A DNA stretch of 64,000 nt from Hemerocallis citrina (lineage: Eukaryota; Streptophyta; Magnoliopsida; Asparagales; Asphodelaceae): positions 185,611,947-185,675,946 of the forward strand of contig CM030366.1 in the NCBI GenBank assembly GCA_017893485.1. Reading direction: 5' to 3'. Below, one piece after another: positions 23,891-36,773 of the stretch. Positions within the stretch are counted from its first letter, which is position 1, and every line of letters starts with the position of its first letter. Both the position numbers and the translations under genes were made by a program. The notes under the pieces are model-generated. The model was given only the letters and a program-made list of their open reading frames with translations. It was not told where the DNA came from and made no database searches.

Positions 23891-24660
23891 ACAATGTTAT
23901 TTGTACTACAGTAGAATCCACATTCATTAATTATTTTATACTCTATTAATTTATTTCTTGTAGTTCCACAATACTTAGAAAAAGGGGTACCACAACTAAG
24001 CAGGAAAAAAAATCATATGGTCGTAAAAAATATGGCAAAAGATCTTGTTAGCCTTTTCTTCTTCTTTAAAAATAATGTCCTATACAAAAACCTCTTGGGA
24101 TCCGGGACAATCTTGTAAGGGGCACAATGTTTGAAGAAAATTAAAGGCTCAAATCTTTTCTCATATGATTTTTTAGGACTACATGTGCATAATTTGTTTC
24201 CCACAACTAGCATTTTTCTAGCAAAATTTTAATTAGAGACTGCCTTTTTAGCAGGTTTATAGTCAAAAAATTTAAACAATAATTAGTTACTAAGTTTTTT
24301 TTCCATTAATAAACATGGCTTAAACCTGTGTTTATAATTTACATATCACCACCACCACCACCGCCATTTCATCTCAACCATTGTCATGTCCACCACCACC
24401 ATCGCTACCTCCAGCAGCATTGCCACCTACCACCTCCACCACCACCTCCCTGAATCATCTCCATCACCACCACTGCCATCACTGATTTGGGTGTTGAATA
24501 AATGGAAAAGGTTGTTGTTGTTGTTCTTTTGATTTCCTACATCATGATGCGCGTTCGATTCAATTGGATGACCTTCGAATCTCTGCGAGAAAAAGATCTC
24601 AAACTAAGAAATATCGAATGTTCCTTAGGGGATCAATTTCCTGCATATAAATATACATAT
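23891..24660. other. Gene-free stretch with a CCA-rich tract
   Basis: No gene seen. A CACCAC-rich tract lies at about 24348-24480. The open frame at 24502-24711 shows no known domain. Confidence 0.35.
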
Positions 24661-24661
24661 A

Positions 24662-24810
24662 AAGGCCAAGCACTTATAGTGCAGTTGGTATGGCTTTTCA
24701 CTCTTAAGTGAGAGGTCACAAGTTCAATTCCGGCCTTGACGAAATTAATTAGGAATGTTGAAAAATTCCTCTCTGCCCAATGTGAGTGGCTACAACAGAT
24801 TGCCAAAAAA
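24662..24810 (+). repeat. tRNA-derived SINE
   Basis: TATAGTGCAGTTGGTATGGC resembles a polymerase III A box, and 45 nt later GTCACAAGTTCAATTCCGG is a good B box. An A-rich tract and a long TA run follow where the tail is expected. Confidence 0.55.
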
Positions 24811-24811
24811 T

Positions 24812-24927
<116 letters not shown>

Positions 24928-24929
24928 CG

Positions 24930-25595
24930 GGGGCTCCTATGCCACATAAGAAAATTTCTTCTATGGTTCACTAAAAATAATTATCTGCAACCCAAATTCA
25001 CGATCATCTTTATTTCATAAAAAATATAGTAAAGAAAAAATACCAAATTTGAATTTGTAACCCATTCATCATGATGTAGAAAAATGAACGGTTTTTTAGC
25101 AATACGCTATTGCAATCATTAAATACATGGGCAAAATACATTCAACTTTTATAATATTTTGTCATCTTAAGTTTTATGACATGTTGAACACTTTGAATGG
25201 TGTGTATCATGCATTTAGGATGAGGGGATAAGATTTTTTAAGGTGTCAAAGGAGGAAATTTCCTGCTATGCCATCTTTTCTTCCATTTTTAAGGTGTCAC
25301 ACGGTGGTCCAATAGCATAGTAGGAAATTTCTACTATGACGCTCTAAAAGAGCATAATCGACAACCAAAATTCACGATCCTGCACTGTGCAAGTAAAGTT
25401 CAAATCATAAAACATAGAGTAAAGAAAAATAACTATTTTTGAATATATTTTGCCCATTCATCATGAGATTACAAAATGAACGATTTTTCAGCGATATAAG
25501 TATTGTGATCATCAAATAAGTGGGGAAACACATTCAACTTTGATAATATTTTTCTTCCTATGTTTTATGACGTGTTGAACACTTTGAACAGTGTT
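24930..25595. repeat. Direct repeat of about 270 bp, two diverged copies
   Basis: Copy one (about 24940-25205) and copy two (about 25320-25595) share the words AAATTCACGATC, CCATTCATCATGA, CATTCAACTTT and TGTTGAACACTTTGAA in the same order. No gene is seen. The right copy ends where the LTR element at 25592 starts. Confidence 0.6.
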
Positions 25596-27190
25596 GATAT
25601 GGCTAAAAATGGGATTAAATCGGGACCATTCAAATTGGGCACGAATCTTAAAGCTCTCAGGGGTAAAACGATAATTTTACCTACAAATGGGTCTGAAATA
25701 GGAACTGGGACTTTCTTCAAAGCCCAATAAGCCATAAACGGATCTGTCTTACTAGTTACGGGTCTCAACCCGTTACAAACTAGTTCAAAAGGATAAAGAA
25801 GAATTCAGATTCATAATTATCCCTAAGAGTTGGTTTTAACCACTTCTATCCATCCACACCGGGAAGTAGAGATTTGTTCTTATCTCGAAACAGATCCCCA
25901 AGGTGACTATAAAACCCCTTCTCCCCCTACCATAAGAAGCTAATCAATATTTTTCTACATAAAGCTCTTTCATAATCTTCCTGATTACTGACAAGAGCGT
26001 CGGAGGGTGCATCGCCGGGATCCATCCCGGTGTATCGCACTTTTTGCAGGTTCACAGTAGCGGCAAGAAACCAAGTCAACGCATTGGTAAAGGTCAACAG
26101 GTAAACAGGTTTGCCTTGTTCGTTTTCTCAAGAATCACAAATTCATCTGTTTGCTCCCACACCAAAATCAGCAGCAACAGATTGGCACTGTCTGTGGGAA
26201 ACAAAAAAAACCCAACCTAACTTCATCAGTGAGATTAGTCACAAGCCATGCATCCAAAAGAGAAGGGGAAGACATCGGTCTCCAACCGAAGAACCACTCC
26301 TCTTCTTCCTCCTCCTCCTCTAGCTCAAGGTGTTCCTTATCAACAGTCTCCTCTAGGGTCTCGGGGGGCTGCCCAGGGGGGCTCTCGTTGCAGTCATCCA
26401 AAGCAACGTCCTCCTCAGGACCATGTCGTGGTCCACAATCCTCCAGTTAACTCTATGGCTTCTCAAAGCCCTCCCGAGCAGGATCTCCGTCAAGTGATTG
26501 TCAACCGCCAAAAGGGGGTTGACCTCCGAACTCGCCTGAATGGATGGCGAGCCCTTGGGGGAGTCCACCAACCTGAGCATCCAGGGGTCTCAAGAGTCCG
26601 GACCCTCCGCAGACTGAGGACCAGAAGATCCCCTCCCCCGAGGGAGCGGAGAGAGTCCCTTCAATGTCATCGGCGGAGAAGTCATTCTCCAGTAAGTCAA
26701 GCCATATATAGGGACCGCCAAGCTGGATGGGCACCAGTCACAAGGGCGGAGTTCCAAGATTTCAAGAGGCCATTCTGCGGGCCCCTAACCTCGCTCCCAA
26801 CCACGAGCAACGGGCACCTAGTCCTCAACCTGCACCAAGCCGTCACCACTGCACTCCTAGTCCCCTTTCACATGGGACAAAGTCTAGGGACTCGGCAAGA
26901 TATGACCGTAGGGAAGACTTCGGTCTACTGCCGTCTCCACGAGATGAAGATGTGCCTTGGCCAACTTGACAGAGAAGATGATATATAATATTGACTCATT
27001 TATATTGGGATGTTATGACAACCCAGTTAGGCTGATCCGTTTTGTGTTATTGGGCTTGAAAAGGCCCAATTTCTGTCTACAGACCCGTTTCTAGATAGAT
27101 TTTCCGTTTTACCCCTGAGAGCTTTAAGATTCGTGCTCGATTTGAATGGTTCGAATTTAATTCTATTTTTACCCATTCCAGTACCCAAAC
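25592..27190 (+). mobile_element. Non-autonomous LTR element ending in an inverted LTR piece
   Basis: A left LTR-like segment (25592-26179, TGTTGATA...AGCAACA) is followed by GATTGGCACTGTCTGTGGG, which resembles the leader next to the 5' LTR of Tat-type gypsy and LARD elements. An open region follows (26248-26988). At about 27022-27190 the sequence is an inverted copy of the first 180 bp of the LTR: words such as TCTTAAAGCTCTCAGGGG recur reverse-complemented. No normal 3' LTR is seen. It is either a rearranged LARD or a foldback element. Confidence 0.5.
26248..26988 (+). CDS. Gag-like open reading frame of the LTR element
   Basis: An ATG-started frame of 246 codons, rich in P, R, S and Q, follows the LTR and primer-like site. 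It includes VNRQKGVDLRTRLNGW, which loosely resembles the DLR.+LN segment in Tat-type gag N-termini. Overlapping frames on both strands reflect its GC-rich, low-complexity composition. No capsid or zinc-knuckle domain is visible. It is probably a truncated gag remnant; a functional protein is doubtful. Confidence 0.35.
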   Translation: MHPKEKGKTSVSNRRTTPLLPPPPLAQGVPYQQSPLGSRGAAQGGSRCSHPKQRPPQDHVVVHNPPVNSMASQSPPEQDLRQVIVNRQKGVDLRTRLNGWRALGGVHQPEHPGVSRVRTLRRLRTRRSPPPRERRESLQCHRRRSHSPVSQAIYRDRQAGWAPVTRAEFQDFKRPFCGPLTSLPTTSNGHLVLNLHQAVTTALLVPFHMGQSLGTRQDMTVGKTSVYCRLHEMKMCLGQLDREDDI

Positions 27191-27281
27191 ATGTTAAAAA
27201 TTCTAATTTATTTATTGAGGAAGGTTTCAAATCACAGAGACAGAGCTACAACCCCAAATAAAGGAAGAACTCTATCTCTTA

Positions 27282-28776
27282 TAATCTGTTTGGTTCAAAA
27301 GAGGGGAGGGGAGGGATTTTAATGGAGGGGAGGGGAAGGGAGGAAAAGGGAGGGGAGGGGTTTTAATAAAGATTCTGTTTGGTTCAAAGGAGAGGAGGGG
27401 AGAGGAGGGAAAATAATTATCTTCTTGTTTGGTTCACAAGGGGAGGGAAGAGATTTTATAATAAAATTACTTTTAGATCCTTCTGTCAAGATATGAAGAT
27501 AAGAACTGGCGAACTACTATGCCACCAGAAATAGTGGTCTTAAAATGTTATTCAAAGACTGACCAACATAAAACCATTCTCTACTGTTGGGCTCCAATTC
27601 AACTTTACCTCAACTTACTTCTTTGTCTAGTTCCACTAAAGAAAATTTAAAGTCGATTAATAAGATTGATTATAGATGAATTTGAATTGCCATCAACATT
27701 TCTAAAACAGATACAGGATGATATAGGATGAATTTATAGTTTCACCTATTTTACTACAGAAGCATATGCTAATCATGATATTATTGATATTTATGCTTCA
27801 TTTTACAGATCAAATTTCCCTTTTAATATATCTTTTGTTTTACCAAAAACTCTCTATATCAGAAAAGTAAAAAAAAGGCCCTATAGTTTCACCTATTTAC
27901 TACTGAAACATATGCTAATCATGATATTAATGCTTCATTTTACAAACCAAATTTCCCTTTCAATATATTTTTTATTTTACCAAAAATTCTCTATATCAGA
28001 AAGAAGAAAAAAAAGAATTCTCTAAAGTGCTCTCTTTAAAACAACAAACTAAGGAAGACAAGAACAGTTGAGTGAGCAGAAAGTGATGTTGCGGCTGCAA
28101 CTTCGGAATGAAGTACGGTGGTAAGTGCCTTCTTCAATCTGGAAATTGTAATCACAGAAAACCTAGTCAAGAAAGAGGAATTTAACATACTGGATGTTAA
28201 AAGCAGTTCTTAATTCATGAATCTGAAATGTGTTTATAAGTGATATGCTAGACAATTCGATGTTTCCTGGCCATACAATCAGTCACAATTTGAATCTGGA
28301 GAGGCCTCCTATTGGCTTCGGAGTTGGGCCCCGCAAAGTTGGTGTTACTACTAAGAACTCAACCTAAGGACTCAATTACAGGATTCACAAAACTGATGTC
28401 AATATAAACAGATACGGAGACAATGACTGATACGAGGATTTTTGATACAGATACAGTCAGAAACTGGATCAAAGTTAAGGAAGAAAATATAGTTGAGAGA
28501 TAGCAGAAAGTGATGGCAACATAATCAAATATTAGAGACACAGAGTTGGATTTAGATTTAAAAGGGCAATTTAGTCCAATCAAATTAAAAAATTAGACCT
28601 ACATTCTCTTTCATCCAAATCCCCCAATATTAGAGGAGAGCCAAAATTGGCTCAGGAGGGGTTTGGCACCCCTTCATTTTCCTCCCCTTCCCTCTCCTCC
28701 TAAAAAATGAACCAAACAATAAAAGTTTTAAAAAAACCCTTCCCTCCCCTCCATTCCCCTCCAACCAAACGGTGCC
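27282..28776. mobile_element. PIF/Harbinger-like non-autonomous element
   Basis: The left end TAATCTGTTTGGTTC and right end (opposite strand) GGCACCGTTTGGTTGG share the GTTTGGTT core, flanked by TTA on both sides (27279-27281 and 28777-28779). Harbinger elements duplicate a 3-bp TWA. Both ends run into GGGGAGGGGAGG-type purine tracts. The terminal unit GTTTGGTTCA plus purine tract is repeated three times at the left (27288, 27369, 27427). No transposase is encoded. The terminal four bases differ between ends, so the boundary is approximate. Confidence 0.6.
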
Positions 28777-28779
28777 TTA

Positions 28780-29120
28780 CTTCCTCAGTTGATTCAGGTC
28801 TCAAAGAAGTGGGCCCAAACCAACTACCAGGAGCAAAAAAAACGTAAAAAAAGGAAAGTGGGCCTCTCTCAATTTGGGCTTACTTGATTAGCCAAACCGG
28901 TCCATTTATCTCCTCAGTCTATGCACCCATCAGCACGGTTATTAATAGCAAGTTGCAAGAGTGCCACTGCAAAGTGGGCATTGAAAGGGTAGAAAGGACA
29001 AAAGAAAGAAAAAAAAAAGGGAAAAAAAAACCCAGTGAAAAATCATTGAAAGGGGGAAGAGGAGGAGACTGAAGAAGAAGAAGAAGAAGAAATAAGAGTA
29101 GGGTAGTGGGACCTACCACT
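28780..29120 (+). promoter_or_regulatory. PIAL promoter and 5' UTR
   Basis: This 340-bp stretch separates the Harbinger-like element from the PIAL start codon. It has several GGGCC / TGGGC boxes (GTGGGCCCAAAC near 28810, GTGGGCCTC near 28859, TTGGGCTTA near 28874). Such TGGGCY site-II-like words are common upstream of broadly expressed plant genes. No clear TATA box is seen. A (GAA)n run near 29071-29090 fits a 5' UTR. Transcription start is not determined. Confidence 0.5.
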
Positions 29121-29366
29121 ATGGCAAGCAGTTCTATTTCGCCGCCGTCATTGTCTTCTTCGCTTCAGTTCTCGTCGGCCGGCGAGGCGAATTCCTATCG
29201 GCTGAAAGCCATAGTGGAGCGCCTCAACTTCATCATGAAATTCATCGGCAATTGCAGCACGGAGTTCTTCAACCTCTGCTTCGCCCTTGCTAGGGGCGTC
29301 GATTATGCTCTCACAATCAATGATGTTCCTGCTGTTGCTCATCGCTTCCCCTCTCTAATCAAAGAG
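29121..29366 (+). CDS. PIAL: PIAL exon 1 (residues 1-82)
   Basis: Starts at ATG 29121 after a GAA-rich leader and ends AAAGAG|GTACTG. It encodes a serine-rich start and then the alpha-helical [19 protein letters not shown] segment that marks the family. Confidence 0.9.
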
Positions 29367-32300
29367 GTACTGCTACTACAAAATTACATTGTATAACTTT
29401 TGTGTATTGTCAATTTTTAGCTGTTGGCTGAAAGATCTGAGACCGACTTGGGGATGAAGTTCTAAGTCACTGCTATTCTATTATTTGTGTCGTTCGCTTT
29501 TTAAAAAATTATAAATAAAAAAATTAAAATTTAAAAAAATAAAATACAACAAAGGCTTTTATCCTAAATATTTGGGGTAGACCAAGAAGATGAGAAGAAC
29601 AGAGAAAAGAAAAGAACAAAGGTGATTCTTGTATCTAATTTCAGGAAATATTTGCTAGGATATCATAATTTTTGGTTGACTAGAATGTTAGCATCTCTAA
29701 TGCGTTTACTGGAGAATAAGGGGTGAAGATCTTTGGTATAGTATCATTGTTTGTCCGGAAACCTCCAATCATACAAGAAATAAACTGTGTAGATCCAGTC
29801 ATAAGGACAATTTCTTTTTAAGATATGTCGTGGATTATTTTTAATATCTATTCATATCCTAAATTGCATGGAACTATCTCTCAGAGCATCCGACTTTATA
29901 ATGGCACTACCTTTTTGAGCTGTAAATAAAATAATAAGGGTAATTATTTTTTTTACTTGCAACTTCGGTTGCAACTCAAGAGAACCTTTGTAACTTAAGT
30001 TGCAACTGCTTGCACTCTATTTCAATGAACATATTTTCTTTCGTATATTGTAGAATCTTCCCTTGAACACTTAGGGATGGCCATGTTGCATGATTTGTGC
30101 TCTCTCTCTCTATCTCTGTGTGTGTATATATTTTCTGATTATTGACTTTGATCCTTTATTTTTTAGATTGCAATTTTCCTTCGATATGTTGCTGTGGCCC
30201 AGTATACATTAGTTTGTAATAGAATACCTATAGAATGGTGAGTGATCCTAATTGGTGAGCTGAAAACCAATTTGGGCAAAAGACCATGTGGTTTGGAACT
30301 TCTTAATCCATATATTAGGTGATTTCAAATCAAATGACAAGGATCTTACACAGCTGATTATTTATGTTTGCATGACCAGCAATCTAGAAGTTTCCAAATT
30401 ACATGTTTTTGGTCCCCACAAGTCTAATGATGTATTGATCGTAAATTCATTGCAGCCTATGCATTTTATAGATGTGCTTAAAAATTCCAACCTTGTATAT
30501 GTATTATAAGGTTCTCTTAAACAATGATATTGACAGAAGATCTACTGCATGTAATCAATTGCTTCCTGGTGTTATTTATGTTGTATGAGAACTTTGGCAC
30601 GATAGTCTATTCCAGTATGGTGAGGCACACAATCTTAAAAGAATTGTCTTTTTCTTCTGATCAACTTCATAATGTAGGGCCTTACTGACGGCTATCTTCA
30701 TTGTTTTTCATTGTTCAATCTTTCTGAATATGTTTACTTAAGTTTGCTTAACATACATTTTCTGATTCTCAGTTTTGTTGATATTATAGGTGTATCAGCG
30801 TAGGAAAGACCTCACTCTTCAACCTGCTATTATGATGCTAATGATTTCTGTCAAGGTAAGTCGTTTTACAAAGGTTAATTTGATTTTTGAATTTGATTTT
30901 TGTCATTTTAGTAGCATATGGTTGGTGAACATTACTGATTTGTTTAAGTCGAAATCTGTTTCTATCTGTCACTTTATATGTTTGACCTTGCATCTACGCC
31001 CTCCACAATTTCTCTATTTTTATATTATCCCTTTTTTTGGGGAACTGCAACTGGTTCAAAATATCAACATCGCCCTTATCTGCTGTTCCAGAAGAGAAAA
31101 AGATGTTTCAGTGTTTCTGCTTGAATGCTTAACATAGTGCATTTTTGCTGAAGTTCATAAGAATATTCATAACATTTTAGGATTTACCTTTTGTAGTTTA
31201 GAACTTTTGGATTTAATTACTTTGAAGTGTTTGTTTTGGTCCTTTGTTATTAATTTACTCCTGGTGACCAAGTGTTTGTTGACCTATTTTAAGTTTATTC
31301 TATTTGTTTCTGTAGAATGCGTGTAAGAATGGATGGTTTGACACTGCAGATGCTGATGAGCTTCTCAGGATGACAAATGAGGTTTGGAAGTGTTTTTTTA
31401 ATCTAATAGTAAAGTAAACAACTTCGTACTCCTTCTTTTACATCAAATGTTAGCCCATCTAATTACAGACCTTTTGGCACATAGCTTTTCAACAGCTTTT
31501 GTATGAGTATAAATGTCTCTCTTCGATCAGAGAGTGCGTTGGATATTGTACGGAAGCTTGTCTCTCGGTATGAACATGTGCTGGTTTATTTTTTAGATCT
31601 ACATGTCTTTTAATTCAATTTATTTTTTTGATTTCTTGTTTTCAAGAGAAATTAGTACGTCTTTGCTAAATCTGTTATTTGATTGTTCATCATGTACTTG
31701 TAGCGCCCCGAGTTCCACACACTGGGAGCTCGTGACACTTACCCAGAATCTTTACTTCAATGAGTACACAACATAGAAAAATTTCAGGAAATTAAAAACT
31801 TACATTGCACAAGGAAACTATATCTTCCACTTGGATGCTTTCACAGCTCGAGTGCTCCATAATCAGCGATCCTGCATTAGCAAACTGTGGGCACGTTAGT
31901 TGAATACAACTGACGCAGCACAGATAAAAAATCTCAATCTCCAAAATCCTCAATAATCAGTATTTGATGCAGAAGAAAAGAAACGTGAAAGTCAAACCAC
32001 AAGTGTCGGTATATATCATGTTCTAGGTTCTAATGCATAACTCATATGCACACCATGCTCTTAACCTAATACAAACTTGATTTGAAAAAGTATGCATTCC
32101 ATACTACATACTCTCCAGATCGAGTTCGTATTCTCCAGATGATAGAGTTTAATCCCTCGCCATGCAGCCTACTCTTGTACTCCTTCCTGTTTCTGACATT
32201 CATCTAGTGACTGGTAGAGTCTGCAGTACCTGCGGTACATTTCTCCTCCTGCAGTTGGATCGTGGTCCTTCTCCACTCTGAACGGTAGTGATCACCCTGT

Positions 32301-35300
32301 TCGTTCAGATCATGGTCCTTCTCCACTCCGACAGGATCGTGGTTCATCTCCACTTCCGGTCAGGCCGGTGATCATCAGCTCTGCCGGAATCATGATCCTT
32401 CTCCACTCCTGCCCCTACCAAAGTTATCATGAACATAAGGCAAATCGATAGGGCCACCCCTACTCTGCCCAGAGACTTAGAGTCATACTCTTGCTCCTTG
32501 TTCGTATTGATAACCCAGAATAAAGACGGAAACTTAAGAGTCCTTCTCCTAGGTTCCGATAGGAATTGTGACTTACGTCTGCATCCTGTTCTTACCACTA
32601 AATTTCAGAAATTAACAGTCGAGACGACGCCGCACGTGTCCCTGACGAGACGACGCCGCACGTGTCCCTGACGAGACGACGCCGCACGTGTCCCCTTGAC
32701 AGGTGAGTAGTACACGCCCAACTAGTGTCTGTCCTTATCAATCATCCTAAATTTATTTCTTAATTCTCCAATTCAACAAGTCTCATCTTGATTTAGTTAG
32801 GATTCATTCTAGCCTCCAATCATGCTAAGAGTTGACCCACACATGCACCAAACTAGTGCGCTCAATGTGCACCACCCTTCACAACATGTACGCATATAAG
32901 CATACATTGATTATATACATACCCATGCATAACAGTATTTCATCTAACACCGCATTCCACGCTTATAAAAAAATTACTTCCATACTAGGTTATTGCACAC
33001 GTGTGTATGTACTACCTCACATCCATATAATGGTAAATACCTTACTGTAATCAACCTATTTCACATACACAAATACAACAATTGCATGAACATCTTTCAT
33101 ACATATTTCTCAACTACCTTTCCATATTATGTTTAGGCAAGCACAAGTGTGAACTTGTATTCATGAAACAACCAAATACTCATTTACTCAATTTCAAAAT
33201 TGTGTAATTATCTACACAACATATCTTTTCTATCCTTTCTACTTTGTTCCTTTTTCGTTTCCTTTGTTTCCTTAATCCGGCCATAGAAAATAATTACACT
33301 GCTCTATACTAACTTCACAAGTTAATCACATTCTTGATCCAACCGTTCTTCTACCTACTAATCTCGAACTTGCATTTTCGTTATTAAGACTAGGTGCTTA
33401 CTAACTCCTTCAATTTGCTTACTAGCATAAAAAGATCAAGTCTATATTTTCAACTTCCTAACTTCTCACTAACAAGACGTTCTAGCATATTTACTTTACT
33501 AATTTACCACCATACTAATCTATTTAACTTACTAACTTATTAATATTACAACTAAGCTTACTAACATTATAACTGAGCTTACTAACTGATTAGTAGCTTA
33601 CTAATACAATGTTAGTAGCTTACTAATACAAAACTAGTAGTTTACTAACAATGTATGTTTACTAACCATAAACAATTGGTTAGCAATTGAGTTACTACGA
33701 GGTCAAGCCTACATTTCTAACTTTCTAACTTCTCACTATCATGGCATTCTAGCATTCTATTCTACTAATTCACTACCACACTAACATATTAACTTACTAA
33801 TCATAATGACTTTAAGCATTCACGCATGAAAATTTAATTAAACAATTCACTAATTAGACAATTACCTGCACAAGACATCACAAAATCACATCTTTACACT
33901 TATACTATCATTCTTAACACAAAGAACAAATCTTTATTTATTCACTAGTATATTTATGCATATAAAATTCACACAAGTAAACACTCGACTACAATTTCTA
34001 GCAAACATCAATCATTCATTCCATATATGAAGAAAAATAATAACAATAGTAACACTAGAGGTATGAAGAATACCCACTTTGATTGCTTGCAAGCTTGAAG
34101 TTGCTACTTTTCCTCCTTGCACCTTTAGTCTTCTTGACTTCTTTCTCCAATCCAAAAATAGTTGTAGTAGTGGGTAGTAGTGAAGTAGTTGTAGTCAGTA
34201 GTAGTAATAGTTGAAGTAGTATATTAGTAGTAGTAACTAAGTAGTAGGAATAGTAGTAGTAGAAGTTGTAGTAGAAGTTGTGGTAGTAGGTACTAGTAGT
34301 TGAAGTAGTAGCAAGTAGTAGTAGTTGAAGCTAGTAGTAAATATATAGAAAAAGAGAAGGAAAAGAAAGCTGCTGCTGTTGTATGCTGTCGGCAGTAAAG
34401 AGAGAAAAGAGAGAAGAAGAGAAGTGTAGTAGTAGGTAGTAGTAAAAGGCAGTGAAGTCGAAGGCGCGCCTCAGGCGGCGCCTCAGGCACAAGGCGCAGG
34501 CGCTTGGGTGGGTTGCGCCTCGCGCTATAGCTGGAGCGCAGGCATTAGGCGAAGCGCCAGTGAGGCGTTCGCCTCACTGCGCCTCGGTGCTTCGCGCCTC
34601 ACTGCGCCTCAGCCAAAGGCGTTAATGGATCAGCTTTTTCCCCCCCTACCCGGCCCGTAATCATACACCCGACCCAAAACTTTCCTCATCCAATACGATC
34701 AGCCTTTCCCCTTCCCTTTTAGAAACCCTATCTCCTCTTCTTCCTCAATCTCTGCCCCCCCTCCCCACCCCCCCGACGGCGACAACGCTTCCTTGATGGC
34801 CACGGCGACGACGCTTCCCTGACGGCGACGACGACGAAGGTCTATCGACGGCGACGACGCTTCCCTGACGGCGACGGCGACGAAGCAGGTTAGTTTTTTA
34901 CTTTTTTTTTTCTTTCTTCCAGTGTTTTGCTTTGGTTTTTTTTTTTTGTTCTTTTTTTTGTTGGTGTTTTTTTCTTCTTCTTCCTGGGTTTGTTTTTTTT
35001 TCTCCTTGTTTTTTTACTGTATTACTATTTACAGTGAGTGACGACTGTGGTTTACATTTTTGTTTCTTTTTTTCCTTCTTTTGTTTTGATTTTTTTTTGT
35101 TTGTTTATTAGCATTTGTAATCCCTTGACTCAATTTGGGTTTTTTCTTTTTTTTCCTTGTTTTTTTACTGTGATTACAGTGTTTTGCTTTTTTTTTTGTT
35201 GGTGTATTAGCGTTTAATCTTCTAGTTGTACTGCTTGTAAATTGTAATGTAGTATTTTACAGTGTTTTACTCAATTTGTTGTTGTATTAGCGTTTAATCA

Positions 35301-36711
35301 AAGATTAAGAGTGAATTATGCTAGTAATGCTAGTTGTACTGCTTGTAAATTGTAATGTAGTGTAGCTTCTAGTAACGGTTAATGATTTAATCTATACGAT
35401 ACGAGAGTATACGAGAGAAGATGAGTACTTGATATGAAAGCATACGAGCGTAACTGTTAATGATTTAATATAACTGTTAATCTTTGATAAGATGAGTACT
35501 TGATACCAGATAGAGGTGGATCAAAGTAGGAATTAATGAAACATGCAATACACAATTACACTTACACACTTACACTTACAAGTTAGGGTGTTACACAGTT
35601 ACACCTACAAAATAAACTCACATTGTACTATTTTGGTTTTAATGTTTTACAAAAAAACACATTAAATCAATTTTTTTCTTTGGAGCAAGATAATAAACTC
35701 GCGTCGCGCAAATCTTTTCAATTCTCATTGGCGATTATACTTATTTCTCAATTATCTGCATGAAAACAAAAAATATACATTTGATTAGTAGATAAATACT
35801 AAATATGTGATAATGCGACAATTTAAATTTAAGACAAGTAACAAAATATACATTTTCGATTATAGCATGTTAGATTTCATTTCATATTTGTTTTTCGTTA
35901 GTCGTTAGAACTAAGTACTAACTTGTATATATATTTGTAATTTTGTATTGTGCTTGTGTAGACTAAAATCTAATCATGTCCACTTCCGATACCAATGAAT
36001 ATATCCAGCCATCTTCTGAATTTTGTATTGTGTACGTCTTCCATACCTTTTTAAGTATATGGTCATTATATGCAATATATTTTTGTTACTATGATGTTAT
36101 ATTATTTATATACTCTAATTTAAAGTTTTTAAAAACCCCAAAAACTAATAGTGCGCCTCAGTTAACTAAGGCTTGCGCCTCAAATTGCGCCTTGTGCCTC
36201 AGGCTTTTTTTAAGTAATTGAAATTACTTGCGCCTTGCGCCTTCGACTACACTGGTAAAAGGTAGTAAGTAGTAGTAGTAGTTGAAGGAGGCAAATAAAT
36301 AAAGAAAAGGGGAAAAGAAAGGGCTGCAGCTGCTGTTTGGTGCTGTCGGCAGTAAGGAGAAAGAGAGAGAGGTGTAGTAGTAGTAGTAATTGGAGTTTAC
36401 ACATGTATATATAGAAAAAAAAAGGGACAAAAAACTGATGTTGCTGCTGTTGTCTGCTGGCTGTCTGCAGAAAGAAGGAAAAAGAGAGAAGGTGAGGTGT
36501 GTGGAAGGGTGTAGAATAGCTTAGGTGTCCCTTACTTTTGCACATAACCCCTCAAACTTTATATAATTGCACTTAAGCCCTAAATCTTATTGGATTGGAC
36601 TTAAGAAAGAAGGTGTTGGGCTTTTTTAAAAGAAAACATATTGGGCTTTTAAAAAAAAAACCATACTAATATAAAAATAATAGTGTAGTGTATAAAAAAT
36701 AATAATGTCAA

Positions 36712-36773
<62 letters not shown>

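Noticed and set aside
24502..24711. 69-codon frame on the plus strand
   Set aside because: No recognised domain; it overlaps the start of a SINE and lies in AT-rich spacer.
26151..26734. Further plus- and minus-strand frames within the LTR element
   Set aside because: They overlap the gag-like frame in other phases and have repeat-driven composition (runs of S, E or P) without domain matches.
30161..30245. Possible extra PIAL exon after TTTTTTAG
   Set aside because: The frame is short ([12 protein letters not shown]...) with a stop soon after a GTGAGT donor. Exon 1 joins exon 2 in frame without it, as in the known family.
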